A stretch of 64,000 nucleotides of DNA from an uncultured Slackia sp. GTDB taxonomy: Bacteria > Actinomycetota > Coriobacteriia > Coriobacteriales > Eggerthellaceae. The stretch lies in the NCBI GenBank assembly GCA_934661005.1, contig CAKUIK010000007.1, forward strand, positions 1-64,000. The letters run 5' to 3'. Position numbers and translations under genes: made by a program. Below, piece by piece: positions 8,182 to 16,047 of the stretch (position 1 is its first letter; the number at the start of each line of letters is the position of its first letter). The notes below the pieces were generated by a model that saw only the letters and a program-made list of their open reading frames with translations, had not been told where the DNA came from and did no database searches.

Positions 8182-9054
8182 ATGAGCGCACCGGAGAATG
8201 TGAGAACCGTGGGGGGTGCGGCCGAGTTCGGCGTCATTGACCCGGTATTCGTGCCTACGGCGCTCGTTGAGGTTGCGGAAGACGCGGCGACGCGTCTCGA
8301 CTTCAGCGAGACGGGGGCCAGAACGGTGCATTTTTCGGGCAAAGTGTCGAAGAGCCCGAAAACCGCTGCCATTATTTTGGCGGGCGGCTCGGGCGAGCGC
8401 TTTGGCCACGAAGGTGGCAAGCAGCTCGTCGAGATTTCTGGGCGCCCCATGCTCACCTGGTCGATCGCCGCGTTCGATGCGGTTGAAGACGTGGGCGAAA
8501 TCGTGGTCGTGTGCCCCGAAGAGCGCATCGCGGAATACCGCAATCGCGCTATTGACCCTTATCCGTTCGTGACGCCTATCACCATGGCTCCCGCGGGTAC
8601 CACGCGTCAAGAAAGCGCGTTTTCGGGTTTGGAATACGCGTCCGAGGAATATGAGTACGTCGTGCTGCACGATGGCGCCCGTCCGCTTATCTCGCCCGAG
8701 CTTATCGCGCACACCATCAACACGCTGAAGGGCACGCTCGACGCTGATGGCGCGATCGTCGCTACGCCTTCGATCGACACGCTCAAAGTGGTCGAAAACG
8801 GTTGCATCGTGGGAACCCCCGACCGCCGCGTGTTCTGGAATGCTCAAACGCCGCAGGTGTTTCGTGCGGGCGTGTATCGCCGCGCGCATGCGTCGGCGCT
8901 CTCGGAGGGCTTCGTAGGCACCGATGACTCGTCGCTCATCGAGCGATTGGGCGGCAAGGTGCTTGTGGTGGAAGGCAAGCGCAGCAACATCAAGCTTACT
9001 GTTCCAGAAGATTACGCCATGTTGAATATGAGCTTGGGAGTTCAACCCGACTAG
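8182..9054 (+). CDS. ispD: 2-C-methyl-D-erythritol 4-phosphate cytidylyltransferase (IspD) with N-terminal extension
   Basis: IspD joins CTP to methylerythritol 4-phosphate in the non-mevalonate isoprenoid pathway. The nucleotide-binding glycine-rich loop AAIILAGGSGERFG lies near residue 62 of 290. The catalytic core continues with TTRQESAFSGLEY, VLHDGARPL and FWNAQTPQVF. The family normally starts at the glycine-rich loop and is about 230 aa long, so the first 60 residues are an unusual extension with no recognisable domain. ATG 8182 follows AAAGGGGA; an in-frame ATG at 8167 is less likely. ispF lies 265 bp downstream with its own promoter. Confidence 0.92.
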   Translation: MSAPENVRTVGGAAEFGVIDPVFVPTALVEVAEDAATRLDFSETGARTVHFSGKVSKSPKTAAIILAGGSGERFGHEGGKQLVEISGRPMLTWSIAAFDAVEDVGEIVVVCPEERIAEYRNRAIDPYPFVTPITMAPAGTTRQESAFSGLEYASEEYEYVVLHDGARPLISPELIAHTINTLKGTLDADGAIVATPSIDTLKVVENGCIVGTPDRRVFWNAQTPQVFRAGVYRRAHASALSEGFVGTDDSSLIERLGGKVLVVEGKRSNIKLTVPEDYAMLNMSLGVQPD

Positions 9055-9068
9055 GGGATTAGCTGAAA

Positions 9069-9100
9069 CGGGGCAGGGACAAGTTCTCTGCCCCATTTTT
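9069..9100 (+). terminator. Terminator of ispD
   Basis: GGGGCAG and CTGCCCC pair and are followed by ATTTTTATA. The stem resembles the hairpin at 2986. Confidence 0.8.
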
Positions 9101-9318
9101 ATAGGGCACATGGCTCTTGAAGGGATAGGCTTCTCACTCCAAGCGCCACATGGGGTGCGAGTAGAGAAACCCAAGACACTTTTATTGTACCGAGCTGCCT
9201 TATCTTGTGCGCATCGGAAGAGGTTTTCCTTCTTGGGCCTACGGCAAACTTCGCCGCGATGAAGTGGGCTATAATCGTTCGGAACAATACGATTTCGTCT
9301 AAGACGAAGGGATTACTC

Positions 9319-9816
9319 GTGACGAACGCTATGAATATGCGCGTGGGCCTCGGCTTCGATGTGCACGCATTCGCGCAAGGCCGCAAGCTTATTTTGGGCG
9401 GTGTCGACATTCCGCATCATCAGGGGCTTTTGGGCCATTCCGATGCCGACGTGCTTGCGCATGCAATCTCCGACGCGCTGCTCGGCGCTGCGCGTGCGGG
9501 TGATATCGGCAAACTCTTTCCTGATACCGACCCAGCGTATGCGGGCGCCGATTCCATGGTGTTGCTGTCGCATGTTGCGAATCATGTGCGCGAACTGGGC
9601 TTCGATATTGTCGATGTCGATAGCGTCATTTCGGCGCAAGCTCCCAAGCTTTCGCCGTTCCGCGATCAAATGCGTGAAAACCTGGCCCTTGCTATGGGCA
9701 TCGAAGTCGATCAGGTGGGCGTAAAGGCCACCACGACTGAGCACTTGGGCTTTGAGGGTCGCGAAGAGGGTATTTCGGCTCAGGCCGTGGCCCTGCTTTC
9801 GAAACGATGTTGCTAG
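9319..9816 (+). CDS. ispF: 2-C-methyl-D-erythritol 2,4-cyclodiphosphate synthase (IspF)
   Basis: A 165-aa trimeric enzyme that cyclises CDP-methylerythritol phosphate, releasing CMP. It has the metal-binding DVH motif in RVGLGFDVHAF and the second metal/substrate motif GHSDADVLAHAISDALLGA. The C-terminal TTEHLGFEGREEG loop binds cytidine. I chose GTG 9319 because GAAGGG lies seven bases upstream; ATG 9331 or 9337 would leave the conserved start MRVGLGFD intact. TATAAT at 9270-9275 may be its -10 box. Confidence 0.93.
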   Translation: MTNAMNMRVGLGFDVHAFAQGRKLILGGVDIPHHQGLLGHSDADVLAHAISDALLGAARAGDIGKLFPDTDPAYAGADSMVLLSHVANHVRELGFDIVDVDSVISAQAPKLSPFRDQMRENLALAMGIEVDQVGVKATTTEHLGFEGREEGISAQAVALLSKRCC

Positions 9817-9863
9817 GGGCGCTTTCGTAAATGTAATTGCTCCCAACATCGAAGGAACCTATC

Positions 9864-10577
9864 GTGAATATCTTTAAAACCATCGCTGAAGACGTGAACA
9901 ACGTTAAGCGTCTCGACCCTGCCGCGCAAAGCAAATTCATCATTTGGCTCACATACCCGGGCCTGCATGCTCGTTGGAGCCACGTCGTTGAGCATTGGCT
10001 GTGGAACCATGGTTTGAAAAGCTTGGCACGTATTTCAAGCCAGTTCACTCGTTTCATGACGGGCGTTGAGATTCACCCCGCCGCGAAAATCGGCCGCCGC
10101 TTCTTTATCGACCATGCTATGGGCGTGATTATCGGCGAAACCTGCGAAATCGGCGACGACGTCACGCTGTACCAAGGCGTTACGCTTGGCGGCACGGGCA
10201 AAGAGAGCGGTAAGCGCCACCCCACGCTCGGCAACAATGTCATGGTGGGCGTGAATGCGGCAGTTCTTGGCAGCATCACCATTCACGACAACTCGAAGGT
10301 CGGTGGCGGCGCGGTTGTCGTCGAAGATGTGCCCGAGAATTGCACGGTTGTCGGCGTTCCCGCGCGTATCGTGGTGCGCAACGGCAAGCTTGTGCAGCAG
10401 GAAGAGAAAAACGCCGCCGCGCGTCGCGAATGCCTGCCCGACCCCACGACGGCCGACGTCGTCGAGCTGCAGGCGCGCGTTGCCCGCTTGGAAACGCTGC
10501 TTGCGGCCCATGCGCAAGGCAAAACCGTCGGATGTCCCGCGAAAACCACTCCCGACGCCGCGTCGGATTCGGAATAA
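9864..10577 (+). CDS. cysE: Serine O-acetyltransferase (CysE/EpsC type)
   Basis: Makes O-acetylserine, the carbon acceptor for cysteine synthesis. The 237-aa protein has an N-terminal helical part (residues 1-65) and a left-handed beta-helix built of hexapeptide repeats (about 67-175) containing GVEIHPAAKIG, the catalytic-region DHAMGVIIGE, and GGTGKESGKRHP. The C-terminal 55 residues form a short coiled coil (VVELQARVARLETLL). GTG 9864 follows GAAGGAACC. cysS begins 12 bp downstream, so cysteine production and cysteine charging share a transcript. Confidence 0.92.
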   Translation: MNIFKTIAEDVNNVKRLDPAAQSKFIIWLTYPGLHARWSHVVEHWLWNHGLKSLARISSQFTRFMTGVEIHPAAKIGRRFFIDHAMGVIIGETCEIGDDVTLYQGVTLGGTGKESGKRHPTLGNNVMVGVNAAVLGSITIHDNSKVGGGAVVVEDVPENCTVVGVPARIVVRNGKLVQQEEKNAAARRECLPDPTTADVVELQARVARLETLLAAHAQGKTVGCPAKTTPDAASDSE

Positions 10578-10589
10578 CCAGGAGGAATC

Positions 10590-12056
10590 GTGCAAATTTA
10601 CAGCTCACAGACCCATAAAAAGGCGGAGTTCGAGCCTATCGAGCCGGGCAAGGTGCGCATGTATGTGTGCGGCCCCACGGTGTACGACAACATTCACATC
10701 GGAAACGCCCGTACGTTCATCAGCTTCGATGTCATTCGCCGTTGGCTTATCGCGAGCGGCTATGAAGTGACGTTTGCCCAGAACCTGACCGACGTTGATG
10801 ACAAGATCATCAATCGCGCCAATGAGCAGGGCCGCACGGCCGCCGAGGTTGCCACAGAATTCTCGAACAAGTTCATCGACGTCATGCGTCGCGCGAATGT
10901 GATTGACCCCGATGTGCGTCCTCGTGCCACTAAAGAAATCGGCCCCATGATCGCCATGATCAAAACGCTCATCGAGCAGGGCCATGCCTACGCGGTCGAG
11001 AATGGCGACGTCTATTTCTCGGTGCGCAGCGACGAGAGCTATGGTGAAGTTTCCGGCCGCAATATCGACGACCTCATGGTGGGCGCGCGCATCGAGGAAA
11101 ACGAAATCAAGCGCGACCCGCTCGACTTTGCTTTGTGGAAGGCCGCCAAGCCGGGTGAGCCCAGCTGGAAAAGCCCCTGGGGCGAAGGCCGTCCGGGTTG
11201 GCATACCGAATGCGCGGCTATGGTGCATCGTTACCTGGGCGTGCCCATTGATATTCACGGCGGCGGCAGCGATTTGGCATTCCCTCATCACGAAAACGAA
11301 TGCGCGCAGGCGACATGTGCCTGGCATCAGGGATTTTCGAATACATGGATGCACACGGGCATGCTGTTGGTGAACGGCGAGAAAATGTCGAAGTCGCTCG
11401 GGAACTTCTTCACGCTCGAAGAAGTGCTCGAGAAGCATTCGGCGGCGGCGCTTCGTCTGCTCATGCTGCAAACGCACTATCGCAGCCCCCTCGACTTCAG
11501 CTTCGAGCGTTTGGAAGGCGCTGAAAGTTCGCTGGCCCGCATTGCGGGCACGGCTCAGAACCTGCGTTGGGCGGCGGCCCATGCGACGGGCGAGCCCGAT
11601 GCTGCGCTGGCGCAGAAGCTTTCCGAGGCGATTGTCGCGACCGATGCCGAGTTCAGGGCATGCATGGACGACGACTTCAACACCGCTGGCGCCCTGGGCG
11701 CGTTCTTCGGCTTTATCACCGAAGCGAACTCGTACCTCGACGCTGCCGATGGCGCCGTTGACACCGCGGTGGTAGTTGCTGCTGCCGAGCTCATCGAGCG
11801 CTCTATGGATGTCTTGGGCATTGAACTTCCCGAGCAAGAAGCGGAATTGCCTGCCGAGATTGTCGCGCTCGCCGCCGAACGCGCTGGCTACGCTGGCGAC
11901 GATACGGCCGAGGCCGCCGAAGCCCTTATCGCCGCTCGCGCCGAAGCGCGCGCCGCGAAGGACTGGGCGGTGGCCGATGCCATTCGCGACGCCTTGGGCG
12001 AGCTTGGTTTGGTGGTAGAAGACACCGCCGCTGGCGCTCGTGTAAAGGCTAAGTAA
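10590..12056 (+). CDS. cysS: Cysteinyl-tRNA synthetase
   Basis: A class I aminoacyl-tRNA synthetase of 488 aa. The HIGH-type signature is PTVYDNIHIGNAR (about residues 29-41). The zinc ligands include the Cys of YVCGPTVYD and the GWHTECAAM region. The KMSKS loop is GEKMSKSLGNFF near 266. The GTG start at 10590 sits behind a strong AGGAGG. It follows the acetyltransferase gene closely and precedes rlmB across a repeat element. No T-box leader is visible. Confidence 0.96.
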   Translation: MQIYSSQTHKKAEFEPIEPGKVRMYVCGPTVYDNIHIGNARTFISFDVIRRWLIASGYEVTFAQNLTDVDDKIINRANEQGRTAAEVATEFSNKFIDVMRRANVIDPDVRPRATKEIGPMIAMIKTLIEQGHAYAVENGDVYFSVRSDESYGEVSGRNIDDLMVGARIEENEIKRDPLDFALWKAAKPGEPSWKSPWGEGRPGWHTECAAMVHRYLGVPIDIHGGGSDLAFPHHENECAQATCAWHQGFSNTWMHTGMLLVNGEKMSKSLGNFFTLEEVLEKHSAAALRLLMLQTHYRSPLDFSFERLEGAESSLARIAGTAQNLRWAAAHATGEPDAALAQKLSEAIVATDAEFRACMDDDFNTAGALGAFFGFITEANSYLDAADGAVDTAVVVAAAELIERSMDVLGIELPEQEAELPAEIVALAAERAGYAGDDTAEAAEALIAARAEARAAKDWAVADAIRDALGELGLVVEDTAAGARVKAK

Positions 12057-12067
12057 TCAACCCCGCC

Positions 12068-12220
12068 GTTCTCGTCGCGGTCGCAAGGGCCGCGAGCGAC
12101 CACGGCGGGCTACTGTTCGCTTCGCTCACTATGCGCCCGCCTGGCTTCGTTCAACTTTAGGATGAAGGGCAAGTTTGAACTCAGACGGTCGCATGCGGCC
12201 CCTGCGGCCGCAACGAGAAC
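12068..12220 (+). repeat. Core-plus-arms intergenic element, copy 1 (cysS-rlmB)
   Basis: The outer arms at 12068-12093 and 12195-12220 pair at 23 of 26 positions and continue inward with GCGACC/GGTCGC. The core (about 12101-12186) holds CTACTGTTCGC, CTATGCGCCCGC, and GGGCAAGTTTGAAC. It is homologous to the copies at 34533 (same strand) and 42634 and 51984 (opposite strand). The arm sequences differ between copies although each copy is self-complementary. Confidence 0.8.
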
Positions 12221-12252
12221 TCCCCATTTATCGAAACCGCAAAGGAGCCCAC

Positions 12253-13020
12253 GTGGCAGACTACATTGAAGGAAAACGTCCGGTTATCGAGGCGCTGCGT
12301 GCGCAGATGCCGCTTATTTCGGTGCTTATGGCCGACAATGTTCAGCAAGATAGCCAAATCAAAGACATTTTGCGCAAGGCGAAGCAGTACGACGTGCCAG
12401 TGAAAACCGTGCCGCGCAAGGTGCTCGACGAGCGCAGCGAGCGTGGCAGCCACCAGGGCGTTATGGCGCATGCGAAGCCTTACCAGTATTCCAGCGTCAC
12501 CGATATTCTGAAGATCGCCGAGCGCGATGCCGAAAAGAACAATGGTGCCGCACTCGTCGTGTTGCTCGACCATATTACCGATGCGGGCAACCTCGGTGCC
12601 ATCGCGCGTTCGGTCGACGTTATTGGCGCGAGCGGCCTCATCATTCCGGGCAAGCGCTCGGCAAGCGTGACCGCGGCGACGTACAAAAGCTCGGCGGGCG
12701 CCATTAATCACGTGCGTTGCGCGCAGGCCACCAACCTCGCTTCGGCCATCGACCGTTTGAAGAAGGCTGGTTTCTGGGTTGCTGGCGCAAGCGAAAAAGC
12801 ACAGCATACGGTGTGGGATGCGCCGCTTTACGGCAAAATCGCGCTCGTGATGGGCAACGAAGCCGAAGGCCTTGCGCGCCTGACGCTTGAGAAATGCGAC
12901 TTTCTGGTGAAACTGCCGCAGGCGGGCCACGTGGGTTCGCTCAATGTTGCGCAGGCGTGCACAGCGGTTATGTATGAGTGGATGCGCCAGACTACCGTTC
13001 GCGCTGCTGAAGGCGAATAG
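12253..13020 (+). CDS. rlmB: 23S rRNA (guanosine-2'-O)-methyltransferase RlmB/TrmH family
   Basis: A SPOUT-class RNA 2'-O-methyltransferase of 255 aa. The N-terminal substrate-binding domain starts DYIEGKRPVIEALR. The catalytic domain carries motif 1 (LDHITDAGNLGAIARS), motif 2 (GNEAEGL) and motif 3 (LPQAGHVGSLNVAQACTAVMYE), which form the trefoil knot and SAM site. GTG 12253 is preferred because AAAGGAGCC lies just upstream; a longer frame to 12175 would run into the repeat element. The YacP nuclease starts 17 bp after its stop, the same pairing found in other Gram-positive bacteria. Confidence 0.93.
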   Translation: MADYIEGKRPVIEALRAQMPLISVLMADNVQQDSQIKDILRKAKQYDVPVKTVPRKVLDERSERGSHQGVMAHAKPYQYSSVTDILKIAERDAEKNNGAALVVLLDHITDAGNLGAIARSVDVIGASGLIIPGKRSASVTAATYKSSAGAINHVRCAQATNLASAIDRLKKAGFWVAGASEKAQHTVWDAPLYGKIALVMGNEAEGLARLTLEKCDFLVKLPQAGHVGSLNVAQACTAVMYEWMRQTTVRAAEGE

Positions 13021-13037
13021 CGGGGCGCTTGTTCGCA

Positions 13038-13586
13038 ATGGCTAAGCAACGCAGGAAATTATTGCTCGTCGACGGCTACAACGTGCTGCGCAGCGGCTCG
13101 CGTTATCGCGATATGCGCAACTCAGGGCCGAACCCCGATTACGACACCGATTCGTTCAATCGCGCTCGCGAGGCGCTCATCGACGATGTGGTGATGTATG
13201 CCGGGCGCGACTTCGAGGCGATTATCGTATTCGACGGCGCAGGCAACGAATTCTCTGATGGCAGCTTCGAGAAAATCGCTGGCGTACGCATCGTGTTCTC
13301 GCGCGCGGGCGATTCTGCCGACAAGGTGATTGAGAAGCTCGCGTGGGATGCGCGCGCACGAGGCATTGAAACCATGGTGGTTTCGAGCGATGCGGCTATT
13401 CAGAACACGGTGTTCGGCGGAGGCGTCGACCGCATGAGCGCAAACGGCTTCAGCCGAGCGGTTGCGGTGAATGCCCACGAGTTCCATTTGGACGAATCGC
13501 CGAAAACCGCCGTGAAGAATACCGTTGCCGAACGTTTGGGCGGCGATACGGTCGCGAAGTTGAAGGCGCTTCGCGATTCGCTGTAG
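13038..13586 (+). CDS. yacP: NYN/PIN-like ribonuclease of the YacP/Rae1 family
   Basis: A 182-aa protein of the DUF901/NYN family. The N-terminal LLLVDGYNVLR contains the acidic residue that starts the metal site. Further acidic residues are in IIVFDGAGNE and MVVSSDAAIQNTVFGGG. In Bacillus the homologue Rae1 is a ribosome-associated endoribonuclease; activity here is inferred. It lies directly behind rlmB, as in other genomes. ATG 13038 was chosen over an upstream TTG because the conserved protein starts near KLLLVDGYN. Confidence 0.88.
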   Translation: MAKQRRKLLLVDGYNVLRSGSRYRDMRNSGPNPDYDTDSFNRAREALIDDVVMYAGRDFEAIIVFDGAGNEFSDGSFEKIAGVRIVFSRAGDSADKVIEKLAWDARARGIETMVVSSDAAIQNTVFGGGVDRMSANGFSRAVAVNAHEFHLDESPKTAVKNTVAERLGGDTVAKLKALRDSL

Positions 13587-13738
13587 GAGGGGGCTGAATA
13601 AAAGGGTTGCTCCTGCGCCTTTTCGCGGGCAAAAAGGAGGGTCTTTTCCGCCGTCTTTCCTCGAGCGCTGCGTTTGGGCAATGTCGATTCTTATGGCGTT
13701 TCCCTTTTGACATGCCGTTTACGACCTAAAATGCGCCG

Positions 13739-13767
13739 TTGAGAACCATGCGCGCTTTCGCTACAAT
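13739..13767 (+). promoter_or_regulatory. Promoter of rlmH
   Basis: TTGAGA at 13739-13744 and TACAAT at 13762-13767 are 17 bp apart. A stem TTAGGCGTCGCC/GGTGGCGCCTAA follows in the leader (about 13783-13813). Confidence 0.7.
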
Positions 13768-13839
13768 CAGATACTGAATTCGCTTAGGCGTCGCCGTTGT
13801 GGTGGCGCCTAAATCGTATTAAGGGAAAGGAGTGGGCCA

Positions 13840-14310
13840 ATGAAAATCCAGGTCGTTGCCGTAGGGAAGTTGAAAGAGCGATTCTGGAAGGAGGCATGCG
13901 ACGAGTACCTGAAGCGTCTTAAGGGCTATGCGAAGGTGCGCGTGGACGAAGTGCCCGATTGCGATCCCGCTAAAGTGGGCGGGGAAGACGGCGCGCGCAC
14001 GAAGGAAGGCCGTTCCATTCTGGAGAAGCTGCCCGAGCATTCTCATGTCATTCTGCTCGATGTGGGCGGTCGAGAGCTTTCGAGCGAAGGCATCGCTGCG
14101 CGCGTTGATGCGCTTGCCCTTTCGGGCGTGAGCGAAATCTCGTTCATTGTGGGCGGTTCTGGCGGCGTAAGCCAGGGTGTGCGCGATGTTGCGGATGAGA
14201 GCATGTCTTTCGGGAAAATCACGCTTCCGCATAATCTCGCGCGTGTGGTGCTGCTCGAGCAAACCTATCGGGCGTTCAAGATTTCTCGTGGCGAGCCGTA
14301 TCATAAGTAA
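13840..14310 (+). CDS. rlmH: 23S rRNA (pseudouridine1915-N3)-methyltransferase RlmH
   Basis: A small SPOUT methyltransferase (156 aa, normal family length 155-160) that methylates pseudouridine 1915 in helix 69 of 23S rRNA. It begins MKIQVVAVGKLKE, has the SAM-binding SFIVGGSGGVSQGV, and ends with the conserved LEQTYRAFKISRGEPYHK tail. ATG 13840 follows GGGAAAGGAG. It is transcribed from its own promoter; a 12-13 bp GC-rich hairpin (14321-14360) follows the stop. Confidence 0.95.
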   Translation: MKIQVVAVGKLKERFWKEACDEYLKRLKGYAKVRVDEVPDCDPAKVGGEDGARTKEGRSILEKLPEHSHVILLDVGGRELSSEGIAARVDALALSGVSEISFIVGGSGGVSQGVRDVADESMSFGKITLPHNLARVVLLEQTYRAFKISRGEPYHK

Positions 14311-14319
14311 GGTGCTTTT

Positions 14320-14360
14320 GGCGCGGCGTCGATCGATGGAAATGCTCGACGCCGCGCTAG
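14320..14360 (+). terminator. Hairpin after rlmH
   Basis: GCGCGGCGTCGA and TCGACGCCGCGC form a strong stem shortly after the stop codon but there is no T tract, so it may be an mRNA-end stabiliser rather than a true terminator. Confidence 0.45.
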
Positions 14361-14486
14361 GCTTAGGACGGATTCGCTTCTATCCGTCGTTTCCGCTGGA
14401 AATCGCGTTTCGCTCCTCTTTTGGGTCAATCCGCCCGACGTGAAATCGCAGTTGTCAGCTTTAGGCTTGAGAGGGGATGCTTGTTG

Positions 14487-14993
14487 ATGGCTGGTTTATT
14501 GGTTGGGGTATTGTCCGATACTCATGGACGGCTTCCCGAAGACGCGTATGCCGAACTGGCCGATTGCGATTTTATTATTCATGCGGGCGATATTTGCAAT
14601 CCGGGAATATTGCTCGAGCTTGGCGCGCTTGCGCCAGTGTGCGCTGTGCTGGGCAATAACGACTATCCCGAATATGGCGAGTCGGTACGTCCGGTGGCGA
14701 CTCCTCGTATCGGGGGCGTGCGCTTTTTGGTGACGCATACGCCAACCGATTTGCGCGCGATTCTTTCGGGTCGCACAAACGTCTTGAAGCCTGGCGACCC
14801 TGTGCCGCAGGTGGCGATTCATGGGCACACCCATGTGCCCGAATTGCTGCGCGGGGCGGCCGCGTCTCCCGCCGACGTTGTGCTGTGTCCCGGCTCGGTC
14901 ACGCGCCCGCGCGGTGGCTCGAAGCGGCAGCTTGCGAAAATTGCTCTTGAGAATGGCGCCGTGAGAGAGATTCGCTTCGTCGAACTGGGCTAA
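14487..14993 (+). CDS. YfcE/MJ0936-type metallophosphoesterase
   Basis: A 168-aa calcineurin-like phosphodiesterase. All metal-binding motifs are present: SDTHGRLP (about 10-17), HAGDICN, GNNDYPEYG, THTP and GHTHVPE. YfcE-family enzymes hydrolyse phosphodiester model substrates; the physiological substrate is unknown. ATG 14487 follows GAGAGGGGATG. It stands alone between rlmH and the small toxin-like locus. Confidence 0.9.
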   Translation: MAGLLVGVLSDTHGRLPEDAYAELADCDFIIHAGDICNPGILLELGALAPVCAVLGNNDYPEYGESVRPVATPRIGGVRFLVTHTPTDLRAILSGRTNVLKPGDPVPQVAIHGHTHVPELLRGAAASPADVVLCPGSVTRPRGGSKRQLAKIALENGAVREIRFVELG

Positions 14994-15098
14994 TCTTCGC
15001 TTAATTCGAACCTATGTTCGATGATACAATATGTCGCGGTAGTGCTCGCCGATTCCTGCGGGTGATGCTCCCTTCGATTTTTGATAGGAGTAACCACC

Positions 15099-15215
15099 AT
15101 GGATATTGTGATGGCCGTTGCGGCATGGTGCTCAATCGTCGGATTTGTATTCGATTGTGCTGAACGAATCCAAAGCAGGAAGAAACGAGAAAAGAAAATG
15201 GTGCCTAGGAAATGA
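15099..15215 (+). CDS. Small hydrophobic peptide, probable type I toxin (38 aa)
   Basis: A short frame reading MDIVMAVAAWCSIVGFVF then a basic tail with QSRKKREKK. It has a good ribosome binding site (GATAGGAG) eight bases upstream. One membrane-spanning stretch plus a Lys/Arg tail is the usual form of membrane-acting type I (holin-like/Fst-like) toxins. TACAAT at 15025-15030 could be its -10 box. Immediately downstream, on the other strand, lies a strong promoter and terminator for a short antisense RNA. Homology to a named family cannot be checked here. Confidence 0.65.
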   Translation: MDIVMAVAAWCSIVGFVFDCAERIQSRKKREKKMVPRK

Positions 15216-15311
15216 AAAAGCCGGTCGCAAGACCGGCCCAACATAAACGAAAGCATCACCCGTAGCTAACTCCCCTGGAAAGTGCGTTAGTTCGGCGGGC
15301 GCTGCCATCTG
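15213..15311 (-). ncRNA. Probable antisense RNA antitoxin of the small peptide
   Basis: On the minus strand TTGTTT (15346-15341) and TATAAT (15322-15317) are 18 bp apart. Transcription would start near 15310 and run toward the toxin gene. It ends at the minus-strand terminator GCCGGTC-TTGC-GACCGGC plus TTTTT (15237-15215), giving about 95 nt. Its central part contains the stem-loop GCTAAC/GTTAG. The toxin mRNA reading through would be fully complementary to it at its 3' end. Confidence 0.65.
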
Positions 15312-15366
15312 ACCGTATTATAGCACGGCCCAGGCCGTGAAAACAATTTGTAACGAAGGGCTTGCT

Positions 15367-15870
15367 ATGGAACTTGATCACGCGGAACTGCAGGAAATGC
15401 TCGCCAATGACCCGTATATGCTGTTGGTCGACGTGCGCGACGAAGAGGAATTCGATGCGGGCCATATTCCTGGCGCTGGCAACATGTCGGTTGACGATAT
15501 TGTCGATTGCCTGTTCGATGAGGCGCTTGGCGAGCGCGGCCTCGACGCTATCGCGAATGGCAAAGGCATGGAGCTCTCCGACGACGCTTCGGTCATCGTG
15601 CTCTATTCGAATGCTGGCGAGCGTTCGGCTCGTGCGTGCGAGCACATGGAATCGCTCGGCTACGTGAATGTCTACAACGCCCCCGGCTTGTCCTCGTGGC
15701 CTTATGAGGTTGTAACGACGGCAGAAGAGGCCGCTGTGGCTGCGGCGCTTGCGCAGAATGGCGCCGTTGCGACGCAAGAAGCTGGCCAGAGTCACGGTTG
15801 CGGTTGTGGACACGATCATCATGCGGAACATGGCCATGCGCATGGGCATGACTGTGGATGCAATCACTAA
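15367..15870 (+). CDS. Rhodanese-like protein lacking the catalytic Cys, with His/Cys-rich metal-binding tail
   Basis: A 167-aa single rhodanese domain: VDVRDEEEFDAGHIPGAGN near residue 20, and the active-site loop near 80 reads YSNAGERS where active enzymes have a Cys at the second position, so sulfurtransferase activity is not expected. Residues 143-167 are a dense His/Cys tail (CGCGHDHHAEHGHAHGHDC) typical of nickel, zinc or cobalt storage sequences. ATG 15367 follows AACGAAGGG. It converges on the P-type ATPase gene, suggesting a metal-handling role (inference). Confidence 0.82.
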   Translation: MELDHAELQEMLANDPYMLLVDVRDEEEFDAGHIPGAGNMSVDDIVDCLFDEALGERGLDAIANGKGMELSDDASVIVLYSNAGERSARACEHMESLGYVNVYNAPGLSSWPYEVVTTAEEAAVAAALAQNGAVATQEAGQSHGCGCGHDHHAEHGHAHGHDCGCNH

Positions 15871-15998
15871 ATGGTTGCAGGTGTCAATTAATGCGTTAGA
15901 AGCATAATAGAAACGGGGTCTCTATTTGATACCAAACGCATAATTACATACACAGTACTGAAATATCGGTAAGTATTAAAAAGAAACTATTGCTGCAA

Positions 15999-16040
15999 AA
16001 ATGATGGGCGTCCATAAGGGCGCCCATCGCATGTCTAGGC
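15999..16040. terminator. Bidirectional terminator-like hairpin
   Basis: GATGGGCG and CGCCCATC pair around TCCATAAGGG between the convergent rhodanese and P-type ATPase genes; T tracts lie on both sides (CTTTTTGC on the plus strand; TTTTTGCAGC when read on the minus strand). Confidence 0.5.
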
Positions 16041-16047
16041 CTTTTTG

